NCBI RefSeq assembly: GCF_003255815.1
Contig: NC_037669.1
Coordinates: forward strand, 46,586,573 to 46,650,572
DNA length: 64,000 nt
Reading direction: 5' to 3'
From: Theropithecus gelada
Lineage: Eukaryota; Chordata; Mammalia; Primates; Cercopithecidae
Shown: piece after piece, positions 35,990-48,185 of the stretch
Position numbering within the stretch: the first letter of the stretch is position 1
How the letters are laid out: each line of letters opens with the position of its first letter
The notes under the pieces: generated by a model
Seen by the model: the letters and a program-made list of their open reading frames with translations, nothing else
Told to the model about the DNA's origin: nothing
The model's database searches: none
Translations under genes and position numbers: made by a program

Positions 35990-37485
35990 TCCCCCCACCG
36001 CCTTTTTACCTTTTGTGTCATCTCCTGGGTCATGTAAATTAACTCCTACTTCAGACGGGTATGGATTTCTAAATATGAATTAAACATGGATTTTTAAAAT
36101 AAAGGAGGACTGAGGAAATGGTCACATCAATTCTGGACGAGAAGACAGTTTTTATGAAACAGTTCCACTTTAAAGACACGTCTAGTCAGAGTTGGGAATC
36201 ATTTTGGAAAGAACATCTATCTTGCCATTCGTTCCAGGGTTTACTTGTGAGCACGAATCACCTGCTGTCTCTGGCCACCTGGGATGCTCAGCCAGTGCCT
36301 TCGGAAACGTTTCTGCCCTGAATGTCAGGTAGTGGTGAGCAGGATGGCAGGGCTGGCATGAGGCAGAGGGCTCAGTGTGTCCCAGATGTGGTGTTCCCTT
36401 TTGAGAGTCTCCCTCCCTGCAGATGAGCAGGTGTTAAGGCCGGCCTCGTCTGTGTCCCTCCTGATCGCTTAGATGATCTTGAAGTGTGGACCCTCCTGGG
36501 ACACGCAGCATCTCCTGACCAAGCTGAGCCCCAGAATAACTAGTCTGGAAGGCCCAGGCTTACGTGATTACCAGGTTAAATCCCAGGCTGATGTTCCATA
36601 GACAAGGACAGCATCGCATGGTTGAAGCACAGAAAAGTTCTGGGACTGGTGAGTGCCGAGTGGGATAGCTATTGTCACAGAAAGGCGCTCGGCACTCAGG
36701 TTTTGTTACTATGTAGATTCCTGCTACATCAGCTCAAAACCATGTGCGGCTTAGTCTAAATGCCTATTTAAGCAAAGGCCAAAAGTCTGTTTGAAGATAT
36801 AAAGGGAAAAACAGTGTTCATAATACAAAGCTTGAGGCTAGTCATAGATGTACAATTTCCGCACAATAAAAGTGACTAATGAAACTGCATTTAATTGTTC
36901 AAAAGTAACAGAAATGCATCTTGAGGAATTAAGAAAAATTACAAAAAGGTGATTATACAGCATAGCAAATCTCTAACATGGATTAGACAGAATTGTTTAG
37001 GAGATAAAATACCAGCATGAACATGCATTTTGAAAGAGGGAAGAACAATGCTGGGTTTAGGTAGGGAGAGCCCAGCTTCTGCTTTTGCTTGGGACTGATG
37101 TGGCAGGAAGTTGCTGGTTCATGGCCCGGGAAATCCATAGATGAAAAGACCTTGGCCGCTCCTGTGGAATGCACGTATGTACTTGACCTATGTAAAATGG
37201 ATTGTACAGGGCATCCCCAAACCTAACAGGTGCCTGCATCTGGGAAGCCAGCTTGTGCTGTGAAATTCTCATAACCTTAGATCAGCCTTTCCTCTCAACC
37301 AGGTGAACCTAGGTTCACATCCTCCTGTGACTTCCTAGTCTAGATCCTGGGACAAGTGGCTCAACTGTGCTGACTCTGGTTCCTCATCTGTGTAGAGGCG
37401 TGGTGATGCTGCCCTTGCAGAGTGGAGGAGAGGATAATATGAGATCATGTTCATAGAATACTAGGCCAGAGCTTGGCTCAGAAAT
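35990..37485. other. Unique intron
   Basis: About 1.5 kb without a named repeat, save for a MIR-type antisense core near 37290-37480 (TGACTTCCTAGTCTAGATCC, TCCTCATCTGTGTAGAGG). An AT-rich stretch spans 36780-37000. Confidence 0.45.
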
Positions 37486-38060
37486 GTTAGTCCTGGGCTG
37501 CCACGTCCTGTCAACACTGGCCACATATGGCTATTGAAGTGTGGCTCACCCAAATTGAGACATGCTGTAAGTGCAAAATGCATATTGGATTTCAAAGACT
37601 TAGTACCAAAAAAAAAGTAAAATCTCTCCTATAATTTTTTATGTTGAAATAATATTTCTCTATATTTTGTCAAATACATTATTAAACTTAATTTTAACTG
37701 TTTCTTTTTACTTTTTTTTTTTTTTTTTTTTTTGAGACAGAGTCTCACTCTGTTTCCCAGGCTGCAGTGCAGTGGCGCAATCTCAGCTCATTGCAACCTC
37801 CACCTCCCGGGTTCAAGCGATTCTCCTACCTCAGCCTCCGAAGTAGCTGGGTTTACAGGTGTGCACCACCACGCTCAGCTATTTTTTTTGTATTTTACTA
37901 GAGACAGTTTCACCATGTTGGCCAGGCTGGTCTCGAACTCCTTACCTCAAGCAATCTGAGCCACTGCACCTGGCCTCTTTTTACTTTTTAATGTGGCTAC
38001 TAGAAAACTGATACTTCTATACGTGGCTTGCAGTCTTTCTGTTGGATAACACTGTTGGTC
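37486..38060. mobile_element. Ancient hAT-like MER element, split by an Alu
   Basis: GGCCACATATGGCTATTGAA, TGTGGCTCACCCAAATTGAG, ATGCTGTAAGTGCAAAATGC and GATTTCAAAGACTTAGTACC before the Alu, and TTAATGTGGCTACTAGAAAA, GTTGGATAACACTG after it, are the two halves of one widespread ancient DNA transposon. Exact family not named. Confidence 0.65.
37712..37975 (-). mobile_element. AluS-type SINE, antisense, with internal deletion
   Basis: A reverse Alu with a 22-T head. TCTTTTTACTTTT occurs on both sides (37702 and 37977) as a target duplication. Near the end CTCAAGCAATCTGAGCCACT joins directly, so the CCTCCCAAAGTGCTGGG part is missing. Confidence 0.95.
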
Positions 38061-41000
38061 CCTTCCCTCCTTCACCCTGGCCTACTGCCTCCCATCTTAG
38101 CATCCCACCACCTTGCGTGCAGCCTTACACTGGAGTGGTTTGTGTCCCTGAGGTATTTGCTCCAGGTCATGTGGGTAGAGAGCTGGGCAACCAGTGTTGT
38201 TCTGGCATAACACCCTTTCCTTTCTCCATTTTAAACACGAGGAAGCCATAAGTGATATTTAGTGCCTTTACCTAGGTCAGAAGCCAGTTAGTAGTCAAGT
38301 AGGGACCTAAATCCAAGTGTTCTGGCTTGGGTCCACTGTGATTTCCACCACGCCATACGGCCATTCATTTTATTGGCTGGAGTACAGCAGCATCTACGCT
38401 GGCATTGAGCTTCACTTCCATGCTGAGTTGGAGAGACTAAGATTCTGAGGGACCAGGAAGAAGCAGCCTGGGTGGTGAAATGTAGACAGAGATTTGGATG
38501 AGAGATGGGGAGTGAGTGTTAGGATCTGAGCCTGGTACGTCTCTCAGGACTGGTGCCTGTGTGACTTGTCTCGGAGAAGGCTAGGGGAAGATGATGCCAG
38601 ACGGTGCCGGTCTTGGCCTGTCCATGGGTTTTGGAGTCTGATGGGTGACCTGGGCCAAGTCATTCTATCTGCTTAAACCTGAGGGTCTTCATTTGTAAAA
38701 TAAGTGTATTTTGTTACAGAGGTTTTATGAAGATTAAATCCCATGCCTCACAGATGCTCACTGCCTGTTCACGGGCTTTCCTGTCTGCATGGGTTTGCTC
38801 TGTGAGTCAGTGGTCCCTCATCAGAGCCTGTCCCAGAGGATGCTGGGTGGCTCTGTAGGTTTTGTATCCTCAGGCTGACAACAGCAGGCATGTATTGGTA
38901 AGAATCTGAGCAGAATGGAGTCATGTGAGCTTTAGAGGGCTGGAAGGTGTGGGGGGAGATGGTATTACAGAGCTCTTTTGGTTAATCCTGGGGGAGTGGG
39001 ATTTCAATAACTGCTGGTGCCCAGGCCCGGGTGAGGATCCCAAAGTGAGGATCCTGAGAATCCTGAGGGATGCCTTTTCTCCAAGCCACATGACTAAGAA
39101 AACGGGGGATTCCCAGGCTATGCGCGGAGGACAAGCTACAAATTATCTTGCTGCGCAGACAGCCAGCAGCGAGTCACAACCCCAGGAATCCTGAGAAACA
39201 GCTCTTCTTATCCAGGTCACCGTACTCATTCTCTGATTTGTGAAAGTCCAGGCTAGGACAGAATCCATTTCCATCAGGGAAATTGGCAAGGCTCCATTAG
39301 CTTGTGACTGTTGGCCTGGGGGCAAGGAGAGGGGAGTGGGAGGATGCTTAACAAGGTGGCCACACAGGCACCATAGCCAGAGCGCCAGCTGGAGGGAACA
39401 ACAGCCTGAGTTCCAGTTCCAGACCCACTGTGTGCTCATTCTGTGCCACAGGGCTAATTACAGAGCCTCTCTTCGTCTGTCTTCTCAGCTGTAAGATGGT
39501 GATACGAGAACAAGGCAATGAGCTGGGTGTTTAGATGCTGTGGAGTGTGTACGTGACGCAGTAAGCAGAGTGCCTGGCATGTAATCAGGATTCGATAAAT
39601 GGTAGCTGTTCTTATTTATTATTGCTGTCGACTCTGTTAACATCCAGCATCCAGTTTAGACTCTTCCAAATTTCAATTTTTTTATGCCATCAGCCACATT
39701 AAAAGACTGATGCCAATAAGGTTTTAAAATGAAATGCCTCTCATAACAGAGGAAGTCCCAGTAACTATAAGACGTTCCTGTGCTTACTCAAGAGAACATG
39801 CTTTATCCTGGGGCCATGCCCTGGGTAATCACAGCAATTCATAGCAGGAAAGCTGGCCCTGTAGGCTCCCGCAGGACTGAGGGGGCTGTGTGGCTCCCAC
39901 AGGTCCCCATGCAGGGGTCTCTGCCTACAGGCCACCAGGGCCCAGGAGGCTACCACTGCCAAGAAGCTGTTCCTACCACCGGCAGCGATCTTCGCCCCAA
40001 GCTCCCTGCATGTTGGGCTTGTCCTTCATTTTCGGTTGGCCAGAGCCTGGCTCCATTTGCTATTTGGTACTCTTTTTAATTCTTCTGTGGACAGAAAGAG
40101 AGGTGGAAGGGCACTTGTATTTATCAGACTCTTCCTGTGGTTCAGGCAAACCTTGAAGCACTTTGTGTAGGTTATCTCATTTATGACTCTGTTTTTATAG
40201 ATAATTAAATTGGGAGTCAGTGAAGTGAACAGACTTGCCCAAGTCACGGAGCTAGTGAGCAGGAGAGTAAGGTTCCAGTTCAAGCCGGCCTGCCTCCAGA
40301 ATCCACCACTCCAGGCTGTGGCAAGGGAACACAGCTGGGACAGGATCAAGCAGTAGGGTTTTGAGTGCCAGGGGTTTGGACTTTATTTTGATGCCTTGGG
40401 AAGCCATCAGAAGTGTCTGAGCTTTGAAATGACATGGTCAGATGTGTGTTTTAGGAAGATAACTCTAGAAGTAGTGAATTAAGTCTGTAAAGCCACAACT
40501 TTCTCATCCTATCCCTGTACAGTTGGTTATTTTTAAACCCAAGTGCAGGAAATGTTGTTTCTCTCTGATTTCATGCACACTTGAGCCTACTGTTTCAGGC
40601 TGTGTCTTTTAGCCTGTGTGTGTTTGTGTGTGTGCCTGTGTGTGCACAGGAGGACGTGGGGGAACACAGTACACCAGGAGCAAAGAAGAATGCCTTTAGA
40701 TGGCATCTGCCATGCAGCCTCTGGCTTTGACAACTGTGACTTGTGACAGTGTAGAAAACAGGAATTTTATCTCTCACATACCTCGGCAGACAAGGAACAA
40801 GATGGGACGCCAAAATAAAATGACTGATTCTTTAACAAATACACCAGAATTTACACATATTCCACTCACTCCATCTGAGCAAATTGATTGGGACTTCTAT
40901 TTTTGAATCTCAGAGATAAGGACATCGTTTATTCTCCCCTTCTCAGTCAACAAACATTCATTGAGTTCCTACGATATACAGGCATTCCTTCACTCTGCAT

Positions 41001-41230
41001 TTCTTGTCCCTCAGGCCTCATCTTCTGTGATTATTAGATGATGTGCGTGTGCATATATATCATCACTGTAAAAATGGACCTTTTAAATCTCTCCTGGGAC
41101 TGTGCATAGTTCTAGAAATCTACAGTATATACATTTAGTGTCCACACATTCTCTGATATGCTATTTACTGTAGCATCTTAAAATGAGGAGGGATGCAAAA
41201 TATTCAGAGTATATACATATCTTCCAGGTT
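38061..41230. other. Unique intron with MIR and L2 traces
   Basis: MIR-type copies are visible at about 38600-38760, 39420-39610 and 40100-40290 (GGTTATCTCATTTATGACTC, GACTTGCCCAAGTCACGGAG). An L2-type stretch lies at 40360-40480 (TTGGACTTTATTTTGATGCC, GAAATGACATGGTCAGATGT). No exon was found. Simple GT-rich sequence lies at 40612-40650. Confidence 0.5.
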
Positions 41231-41770
41231 TTTCAAAAGGAAGAAGTTTCGTCTTCTGATTTATAAAAATGATACATGAATATTGTAAAATGAAATCAAA
41301 CAATACAGAAAAATACAAAGTTTTAAAAAATCCAGAATCTCTCCCTGCTTCGGTTTGGTGACATCACTCCATGTTCACGGAGCACAGCCACACAGCTGCA
41401 CATAAATGAGACCGTGAGTTTGTGTTCAACACACGGCTCAGTGTGTGCTATTTTCCCTCATCCACATGCTGTGCACAATATTTGTATATCAGTAAATGTA
41501 GATTTAGATCTTCATTTTTAATTATCCTGTTATTCTCATATATGGTTACACTGGATTTTATGTAACCAATCACTTACTGATGAATCCTTGTGTGGTTTTC
41601 TATATTTTATCAATATAATCGGCACTGTGACAGACAGCCTTATTTGTGTTTGTGTGCTTATATATTTATTCTAGAGGGAGTTTCTGGGTCAAAGGATACA
41701 CACACCAAAAAAACCATATGCATACAGGTTTAAATGCTTACATTTGACCTGCTAACCCTTCAGAAGAGAA
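41231..41770. repeat. Old L1M-type fragment
   Basis: AAATACAAAGTTTTAAAAAA, ATTCTCATATATGGTTACAC, GTGTGGTTTTCTATATTTTA and AGTTTCTGGGTCAAAGGATA follow the order of an ancient L1/HAL1-type repeat. Edges are uncertain. Confidence 0.5.
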
Positions 41771-42740
41771 ATGTGCCAATTTTCAGTCCAAAAATGCTAG
41801 AGAGTGTTCCATTTTCCCAGGACTTCCCAAGAAGCACAGGATTTTCAGCAGTATTTTTTCAAAGCATCTTTACTGCTATCAAAGGAGAAAAATACCCTCA
41901 CTTTTAAAACTCCTCATTTCTTCAAGTATTAAGTGAGGGTAAAAACCCTTACCTATATTATTGGCCCTTTGTTTTTCTTTTTTTATGAGTTGCTTACTTA
42001 CAGCCTTTCCCATTTTTCTCCTTGTTATTCATTTTTAACAGGTCTGTGTGTAATGGCGTTATTTAATCTTTTATCATTTTTCTTGTGACTGTTTTCCAGT
42101 TAATTTTTTGTTTAACTTTTGCTTTTTGGAAGTTGATGTGGAGATAGGAACCAAATTTATTTTTGTTGCTCATTTTTCTATTTGTAACTTACATTATGTT
42201 ACAAAGACCTCTCCACCCCAGTGAAGGTCTATAATCGTATGCACTCATATTATTAGGACAAGTACTTGTATGATTTTATTTTCTGCCATTAAATTGTTGT
42301 TCCAAATAACCTCCCTAGGATTTACTTAGGAGTAAGAAGCGAATGAAGTAAAGATCTGCTTTCATTTTATTTTTTCCAAACAAAGTATCCTTTGTCCCAT
42401 TAGCACTGATATAAAATTTCACCTAATCTTATGCTAAATTCCTTCTTACACATTTGAGTCTATTTCTAGATTCTTTTCCAGGCCACTTCTGCATGTTTTA
42501 AACATGTTTAAGGCATATTAGGAAGCTACGGTTATTTAAAATATTAAATATCTGGCTGAGCAAGCTCTTCTGCCTTGATGATCTTTTTGCATTTTCTTTT
42601 TTGAGGTTGAATTTAGAAGTACTTTGTCAAACTTTCCCAACCCCACTCCCAGCCAGGAAAAGAAAATCTAGATAGACTCTTTTTTTGGGATAAGTGCATC
42701 CTTTTGAGTACATCCAGTCCTTTCAAATTGCTGTCATTGT
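41771..42740. other. AT-rich intron, probably old LINE-derived
   Basis: AT-rich, low in CpG, no clear family assignment. Several T-rich stretches resemble diverged antisense L1, but no diagnostic phrase is long enough to be sure. Confidence 0.35.
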
Positions 42741-44130
42741 TGGTCTATTTTGAAATAATTTCAAACCCATAGAAAGATTGTAGGAACAAACACCGCAAAG
42801 GATTTCTGCATCCCCGTAACCAAGATTCCCTGATTTTTTACATGTTGCAGAATTTGCTTCATCACCTTTTCTTTCTACATGAAAACATTGTCTTTTTCTG
42901 ACATGATCACTCCTTACCCCTAAATACTTCCATCCACCATGGGCCTCCCAAGAATACCTCCTCCTTGGTCACCTCACACTGCTGCCGATGAGGAAATCAG
43001 CACTGACTCAACAGGACTGTCAGCCCACAGACCACACTTCGCCTGCTACCCTAACGTTGTCATCTTTTCCTTTCTGGTCCAGGGATCTGTCACGCATCAT
43101 CAGCTCCTTCATATGGAACGGTTCCTTAGTCTTTCATGTCTCTCTCCACCCTGACAGCCTTGAAGAAAGTGCGGGGCTTTCATCCTTAGGGAGAGCCCCA
43201 GCCTGGGCCCACCTGGTGTTTCCTCATAACCAGACTGAAGCCATGCATTCTTGGCAGAAAGACCCCAAAACTGGTGCTATGTTCGTCGAGGTGCATCCCT
43301 TCAGGAGGCTCAAATGGCCACCTGTCCTACCACTAGTGATGTTGACCTAGACCTGGTCACATTGGTATCTCCACAGTCTCCCTGCTGTGAAGGCCTTATT
43401 TCCCGTTTGTGTTTGGTGAGTATTTTGTGGGGGAGATACTCCAGTATTATGCCAGTATCCTGATCCTCATCTAACTTCCACCCATCAGCCTTAGCTTCCA
43501 TTGAGAACATTGTGATGATCTATTTCCATCATTTCTTCTACATTTATGAATTGATATTATATTAAAGGAGGAGTTTCCCCTTCTCTCTTTAGTTATGTAA
43601 CTATTCATTTATTTGGTTATTAGTAAGGATTCAAGGACTCACATTTATCCATTGGGCTATAATCTATAGTTTAATTTATTTTAATATTCAAAATGCCATA
43701 GATTTTGCCCTTCAAACTGACTCTCCTTCCTTTGGCATGTCTCTTCATTCTTTACTTTCTAGCTCAAGGTGTTCCAGGCTCATCTTGTCCTTTCTCTGCC
43801 CCAGCCCTGGAGTCAGCCGTTGCTCCCAGGAGCCACATTCCTTCTGTTGGAGGATGCTGCTAGAAACAACGCTCTGGGGTCTGAGCTCCGGGTGTGTTCC
43901 CTGCTACCGGAGGTGTCATTGCTTCTAGGTGCTCTCAGTGGGAAGAGCTGGGAAACACGGGTGCGTGCACACAAAGTGCTTGTGTATGTAGATGTGTGTG
44001 CATGTATATCCACAGTGCATGCATGAGGACTTCCATCTGTGTGGTGTGGGGGGGTAGTATTTCACAAGTCCGTAGTGATAACTTCCAGTTCTAATACGCG
44101 GAGGCTCTTTGTAAGGCTCTCTCTCTCTCC
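42741..44130. repeat. L1M-class LINE segment (long, ancient)
   Basis: A 1.4-kb block matches, in order, a dispersed repeat I associate with L1M elements: AAATAATTTCAAACCCATAG, TAAATACTTCCATCCACC, CAGGGATCTGTCACGCATCA, TTGGCAGAAAGACCCCAAAA, GTGGGGGAGATACTCCAGTA, AGGTGTTCCAGGCTCATCTT, GCCCCAGCCCTGGAGTCAGC and AGGTGTCATTGCTTCTAGGT. Short frames inside it are not genes. Confidence 0.65.
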
Positions 44131-45029
44131 TTTTCCATGAGTAAATCTCCCTTCTCATAGAGCATGAGACTTGGCTGTTTTCTTCAACAGGGTATATATT
44201 TGCTCAATCAGTGAACTTTTGTCTCAATGTAACCAGTACTCTCAACCATGCTGGCTGCCTTTTCACCTGCCAGATCCCCTCCCGGACCTCACTGGCTGCC
44301 TCAGCTGCAAGCAGGCCACTGCCACCACCTCCTGGTGACGCCCCCACTACCACCCCACTCCCTGTGACTTCTGCTGGGAGGGAAAAGGACAATTGAAGGA
44401 CAAGGCTTCCATTCTTTGTTTTTTTTTAAAACAACTCGAAGTCCTTTGGTGATTTCAGGTTGATGGGAGTTAGGAAATGGGAACAGAGCGTGCCTTCACC
44501 TCTGCATGGCTGTGAGATGTGTCCACTTTCCCTCTGCCTTGTTTTGCCTCCTCACCTGGGGTCAGGTTGTATCAGGTGTCTCACCAGACCCCAGTAGCAG
44601 GTAGCTGACCCTGTGGTTGTTCTAAGGGAAGTCAGTTCTGGTTCAAAGCCAAGGTGTGGCAGTGAAGTTGAGGCACATTTTCTGGGTGCTTTCTATCCTG
44701 AAAACACATGGTCTACAGTCCCCCTTTTTTTCTGGGTGACATGTGAGGTATGGTGAGAGGTGAGTCCTGGAGGACCTCTTTGGCCTCCTCTGGTGTCCGT
44801 GATGGGGTGGTGAGGTAGGGCCGTCATAATGAAGGAGGCCCAGTGTCTGAGAGCTCTTCTTTGCAATACTTAGGGTTTACCACAGTGTTCTGTGCAGCTC
44901 CAGTTTCTGAATGTGCTCGGGAAAGACAGTAGACGGAGGGGAAGGGGTCATAGATGGGGGCCCAGGTCTTCTGGGAGGCCCTATAGGAATCTGTTTTTCC
45001 TTTTAGGTTATGAGTGAGCTGTCAGCTGA
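44131..45029. other. Unique intron
   Basis: No named repeat or exon recognised in about 900 bases. Confidence 0.4.
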
Positions 45030-45240
45030 TAAAACACTATGGCAGCTTAAAAAACTGTGAACTTCACGAAAACTAATTCAGAATGGACCATAGACCGAAA
45101 TGTAAAACGCAAAACTGTGAAATTCCCAGAAGATAACATAGGAGAAAATAGATGTCCTTGGGTTTGATGATGACTCTTAGATATAATGCCAAACAGTGCA
45201 TGAAAGGAAGAATTGATAAGTTGGATCCACAGTGAGGATG
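45030..45240 (+). repeat. L1 ORF2 C-terminal fragment, sense
   Basis: AACTAATTCAGAATGGACCA, TAGACCGAAATGTAAAACGC, AGAAGATAACATAGGAGAAA and TTGATGATGACTCTTAGATA are the end of the L1 second reading frame, heavily mutated. Confidence 0.75.
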
Positions 45241-46546
45241 GGTAAAGGAGGTAGGTTATAGAATTTTCACTCAGAATTTTCACACACCTGGCAGTAGGCG
45301 CTGAGCTGTGTTCAGGAGCAGAAGCGAGGAGAAGGTGAGAATGCAGGACATGGCATGGCCCAGACAGATGCCTGTTCAGCCAGGGGCTGGGTGCATGGTC
45401 CAGGGCTCGGCCCACCAGGTTACAAAGGCCCCAGGTCAGACTGCATACATCCACATCCAGTGTGTCAGTCAGATCCGGCCTCTGCCCCTAGAAGCTGGAA
45501 GAAGGTGGAGCCCCAGTGACTCTTAATTATTGATGCTCTGCCTACCTCAATTTATTTATAGAATATCTGCTTCCTGCTTAGTATTCTGTGAGGACCTTAG
45601 AGCAGAGGTAATAAGCTGTGGTTCCTGGCTTCCAGGCACTTGTGTCTAGTGGGGAGACAGCGTGCCCCACATGACTGGGTGCAGTGTGCTCAGATGGTCC
45701 ATGACACGGGACCCTCTCAGGTGAGCAGGCCAGGGAGACCACAGAGCAGAAGTGACTTTGGGTCAGTAACACTTCCTCCCAATGAGAGGGGACAGAGAGG
45801 CGGGGCTGGCGGCCTGTCCACATAGGACTACACAGACGCACAGCACCTGTGTGACAGTGGGAAGAGGGGCAGGTGACCTTCAGGGGAAGTTGCAGTTAGC
45901 AGACAGACATGGGGGCAGATTGGAGGCGGAGTCGAGAGTGTTCCTGAAATCTGGGGCCCCAGACGTGGGGACAGTTGATGACAATCAGGCAGGATGGAGA
46001 CTTACCTTCTCCTCAGGACTGGGGCCTAGAGAGGCCAGAATGCCTCGCTGTGGAGCTGGCCTTGTCTCTAGGCCTTGTGGCTGTGGGTGGGTGAGAGGGG
46101 TCCCTGAGGGCAGGGCAGAGGTTTCAGTTTTTGTGAGTCTTGTCACCATGGGATGGGCACTTAGTAAGTAGTTGTCCGTTGAAGGAAGGAAGGATATTCA
46201 TTTAGCATAGGTCTTTATGGGGGCGTTTTAGGCTGGTACGATGGAGTTTGTGGAAAAGGCTGGGGAGAAGAGGCCAGTCAGGAGGGAGGCTCAGGACAGC
46301 AGAGCAGGCACGGGCAGCTCTTGTGAGGAGGACTTTGGCTCACCATGAACTGGCTATGTGCTTGAGTGGAGCTGGCCAGGCCTCGGGTTCTGGGAGCTCT
46401 GACCTTCAGGATTGCTGAGGCCAAAGCACAGAGCTGGAAGGGCAGGCCTTGCGGGGGCACCATCCTCTGGGGAGCTTTGGGCCAGAGCACCCACCCCATC
46501 ATGAGTCAGAAAGATCCTTCTAGTTGATATCAGCAAGGAGCCAGGC
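45241..46546. other. Unique GC-rich intron
   Basis: About 1.3 kb without recognised repeats. Some L2/MIR-like wording at 45540-45720 (GGACCTTAGAGCAGAGGTAA). Confidence 0.4.
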
Positions 46547-47189
46547 TGGAGGAACAGACTCGAGCAGGGAGACTTGGGTTGGGAAGACTCAAATAGGGAG
46601 ACTTGGGAGGGGGGAAGTCGGGAACAGGGAGACTCTAGGTGGGAGACTCAGGGGAAACTTGGGAGCGGGGAGACTTGAAGAAAGAGACTCGGAAGGGGGA
46701 GACTCGGTGTGGGGAGACTTAATGTGGGAGACTCGATGTTGGGGAGACTTGATGGGGGAGACTCAAGTGGGGAGACTCACGAGGAGACTCGAGCGGGGAG
46801 ACTCACGGGGAGACTTGAGCGGGGAGACTCGAGGAAGACTCAAACAGGGAGACTTGGGGGAGACTCAAGCGGGGAGACTCGGGGGAGACTCGAGTGGGGA
46901 GACTCGGGGGAGACTCAAGCGGGGAGACTCGGGGGNTCGGGGGATACTCGAGTGGGGAGACTCGGGGGAGACTCAAGCGGGGAGACTCGGGGGGGAGGCG
47001 GGGGGGGGGGCGGGGGGGGGACGCAAGGGGGAGGACTGGGGGGGGAGACTCGAGTGGGGAGACTCAAGGGGAGACTCGAGCGGGTAGACTCGAGTGGGGA
47101 CACTTGAGTGGGAAGACTCAGGGAGACTCGAGGTGGGAGACATGGGGAGACTAAAGGGGTAGACTCAGGGGGAGACTTGAGGGGGGAAG
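46547..47189. repeat. G-rich GGGGAGACTC minisatellite
   Basis: About 640 bases are built from a short unit close to GGGGAGACTCGAG, with variants such as GGGGAGACTTGAG and GGGAGACTCAAGCG, repeated some forty or more times at irregular spacing (mostly 9-21 bases). The densest part lies at 46760-47110. It includes the only ambiguous base in the window (N at 46936) and a tract of nearly pure G at 46988-47020. The long open frames across it (for instance 46524-47087) reflect the repeated unit and are not considered genes. Confidence 0.95.
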
Positions 47190-48185
47190 TGAATTAGCCA
47201 GAAGGTGAGCGAAAGTTTCCAGGAGAGAGGTGACTCTAAGACAACAGGGGGTGGGAAACAGGCGGCCGCCCACAGTCTAGAGTGCTAGGGACCCACCCAG
47301 TGCCATTTGCGTGACAACTCCCTGGTTTGTTGAGGACCCAGTGCTGGGGGAGGTCATGTCATAGGATTGTGCTCAAGAGCCTCCTGCAACCCCACACAGA
47401 GCAGGGTTGGGAGCCCACGGACTCCCCTGTGTCCAGAGGCCATGGCTGCAAGGGGCTGCCATGGTGAGTCTCATTGGCAGAAACAGTGCCAGAAAGCTCT
47501 TCAGTCACAGGCGGGCTGGGAGTCGTCATCCCCCAGCACCAAAGGCCACCGTGGCCCTGCATTTTCCTTCCGCCTAGACAAAGCCCAGAAAGCACCCCAC
47601 CTGGCTGCCTCTGACATCTAGTGAATGGGGGTGCATCCCCTCTTACGGAAAGTGTGCACTCTTTTATTTTTTTCCAACAAAGGAACAAAGAGGAATGGCC
47701 CTTTCTTCTTTCCGTGTGTGCACACGCATGTGTGTGTGAGAGAAGGGATAGTCCTGGACAATACTGTCACAGGCAGCCTCTGCCTCACTAAGCAGCAGCC
47801 AGGGGCTCGTTTGTGTCTCAGGCCCTCTTGGGAGCAACGCACCCCCAGGCTGTCTCGCAGGCCTGGGCTCTCAAACAGGCCCCTCTCCCGCCTGAGGGAT
47901 GGGGCAGCTGGAGCCCGGCATCCCGCAGTTGATAGCGATCCTGCATGGCGTGTTGATCGATGGCAGGACCTCTGGGTCCCACTTACCCAGGCTGAGTGGC
48001 ACATTGTCGATAGCAGTCAGTTAACCAAGTCCTTAGTAACCAGCTGGTCTCATCAGCACCTCAGCCCTAGCCACGGGTTAAAACAGAAACCCCTCCTGAA
48101 CAGCTAGATTGGACCTGACGAAGATGAATGTCTAATTCACTCGGAATCTCCTTACCGCTGCCTGTAATAAAAAGCCTGCTCCATA
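47190..48185. other. Unique GC-rich intron
   Basis: No named repeat. Overlapping frames on both strands near 47360-48107 share no domain. Confidence 0.4.

Noticed and set aside
42939..43463. Open frames around 42.9-43.5 kb
   Set aside because: They lie in L1M-derived sequence that I recognise as a dispersed repeat.
46524..47107. 187- and 132-codon frames with GETRGRLKRGDSGG-like repeats
   Set aside because: Low-complexity translation of the G-rich array, containing an N and lacking any family resemblance.
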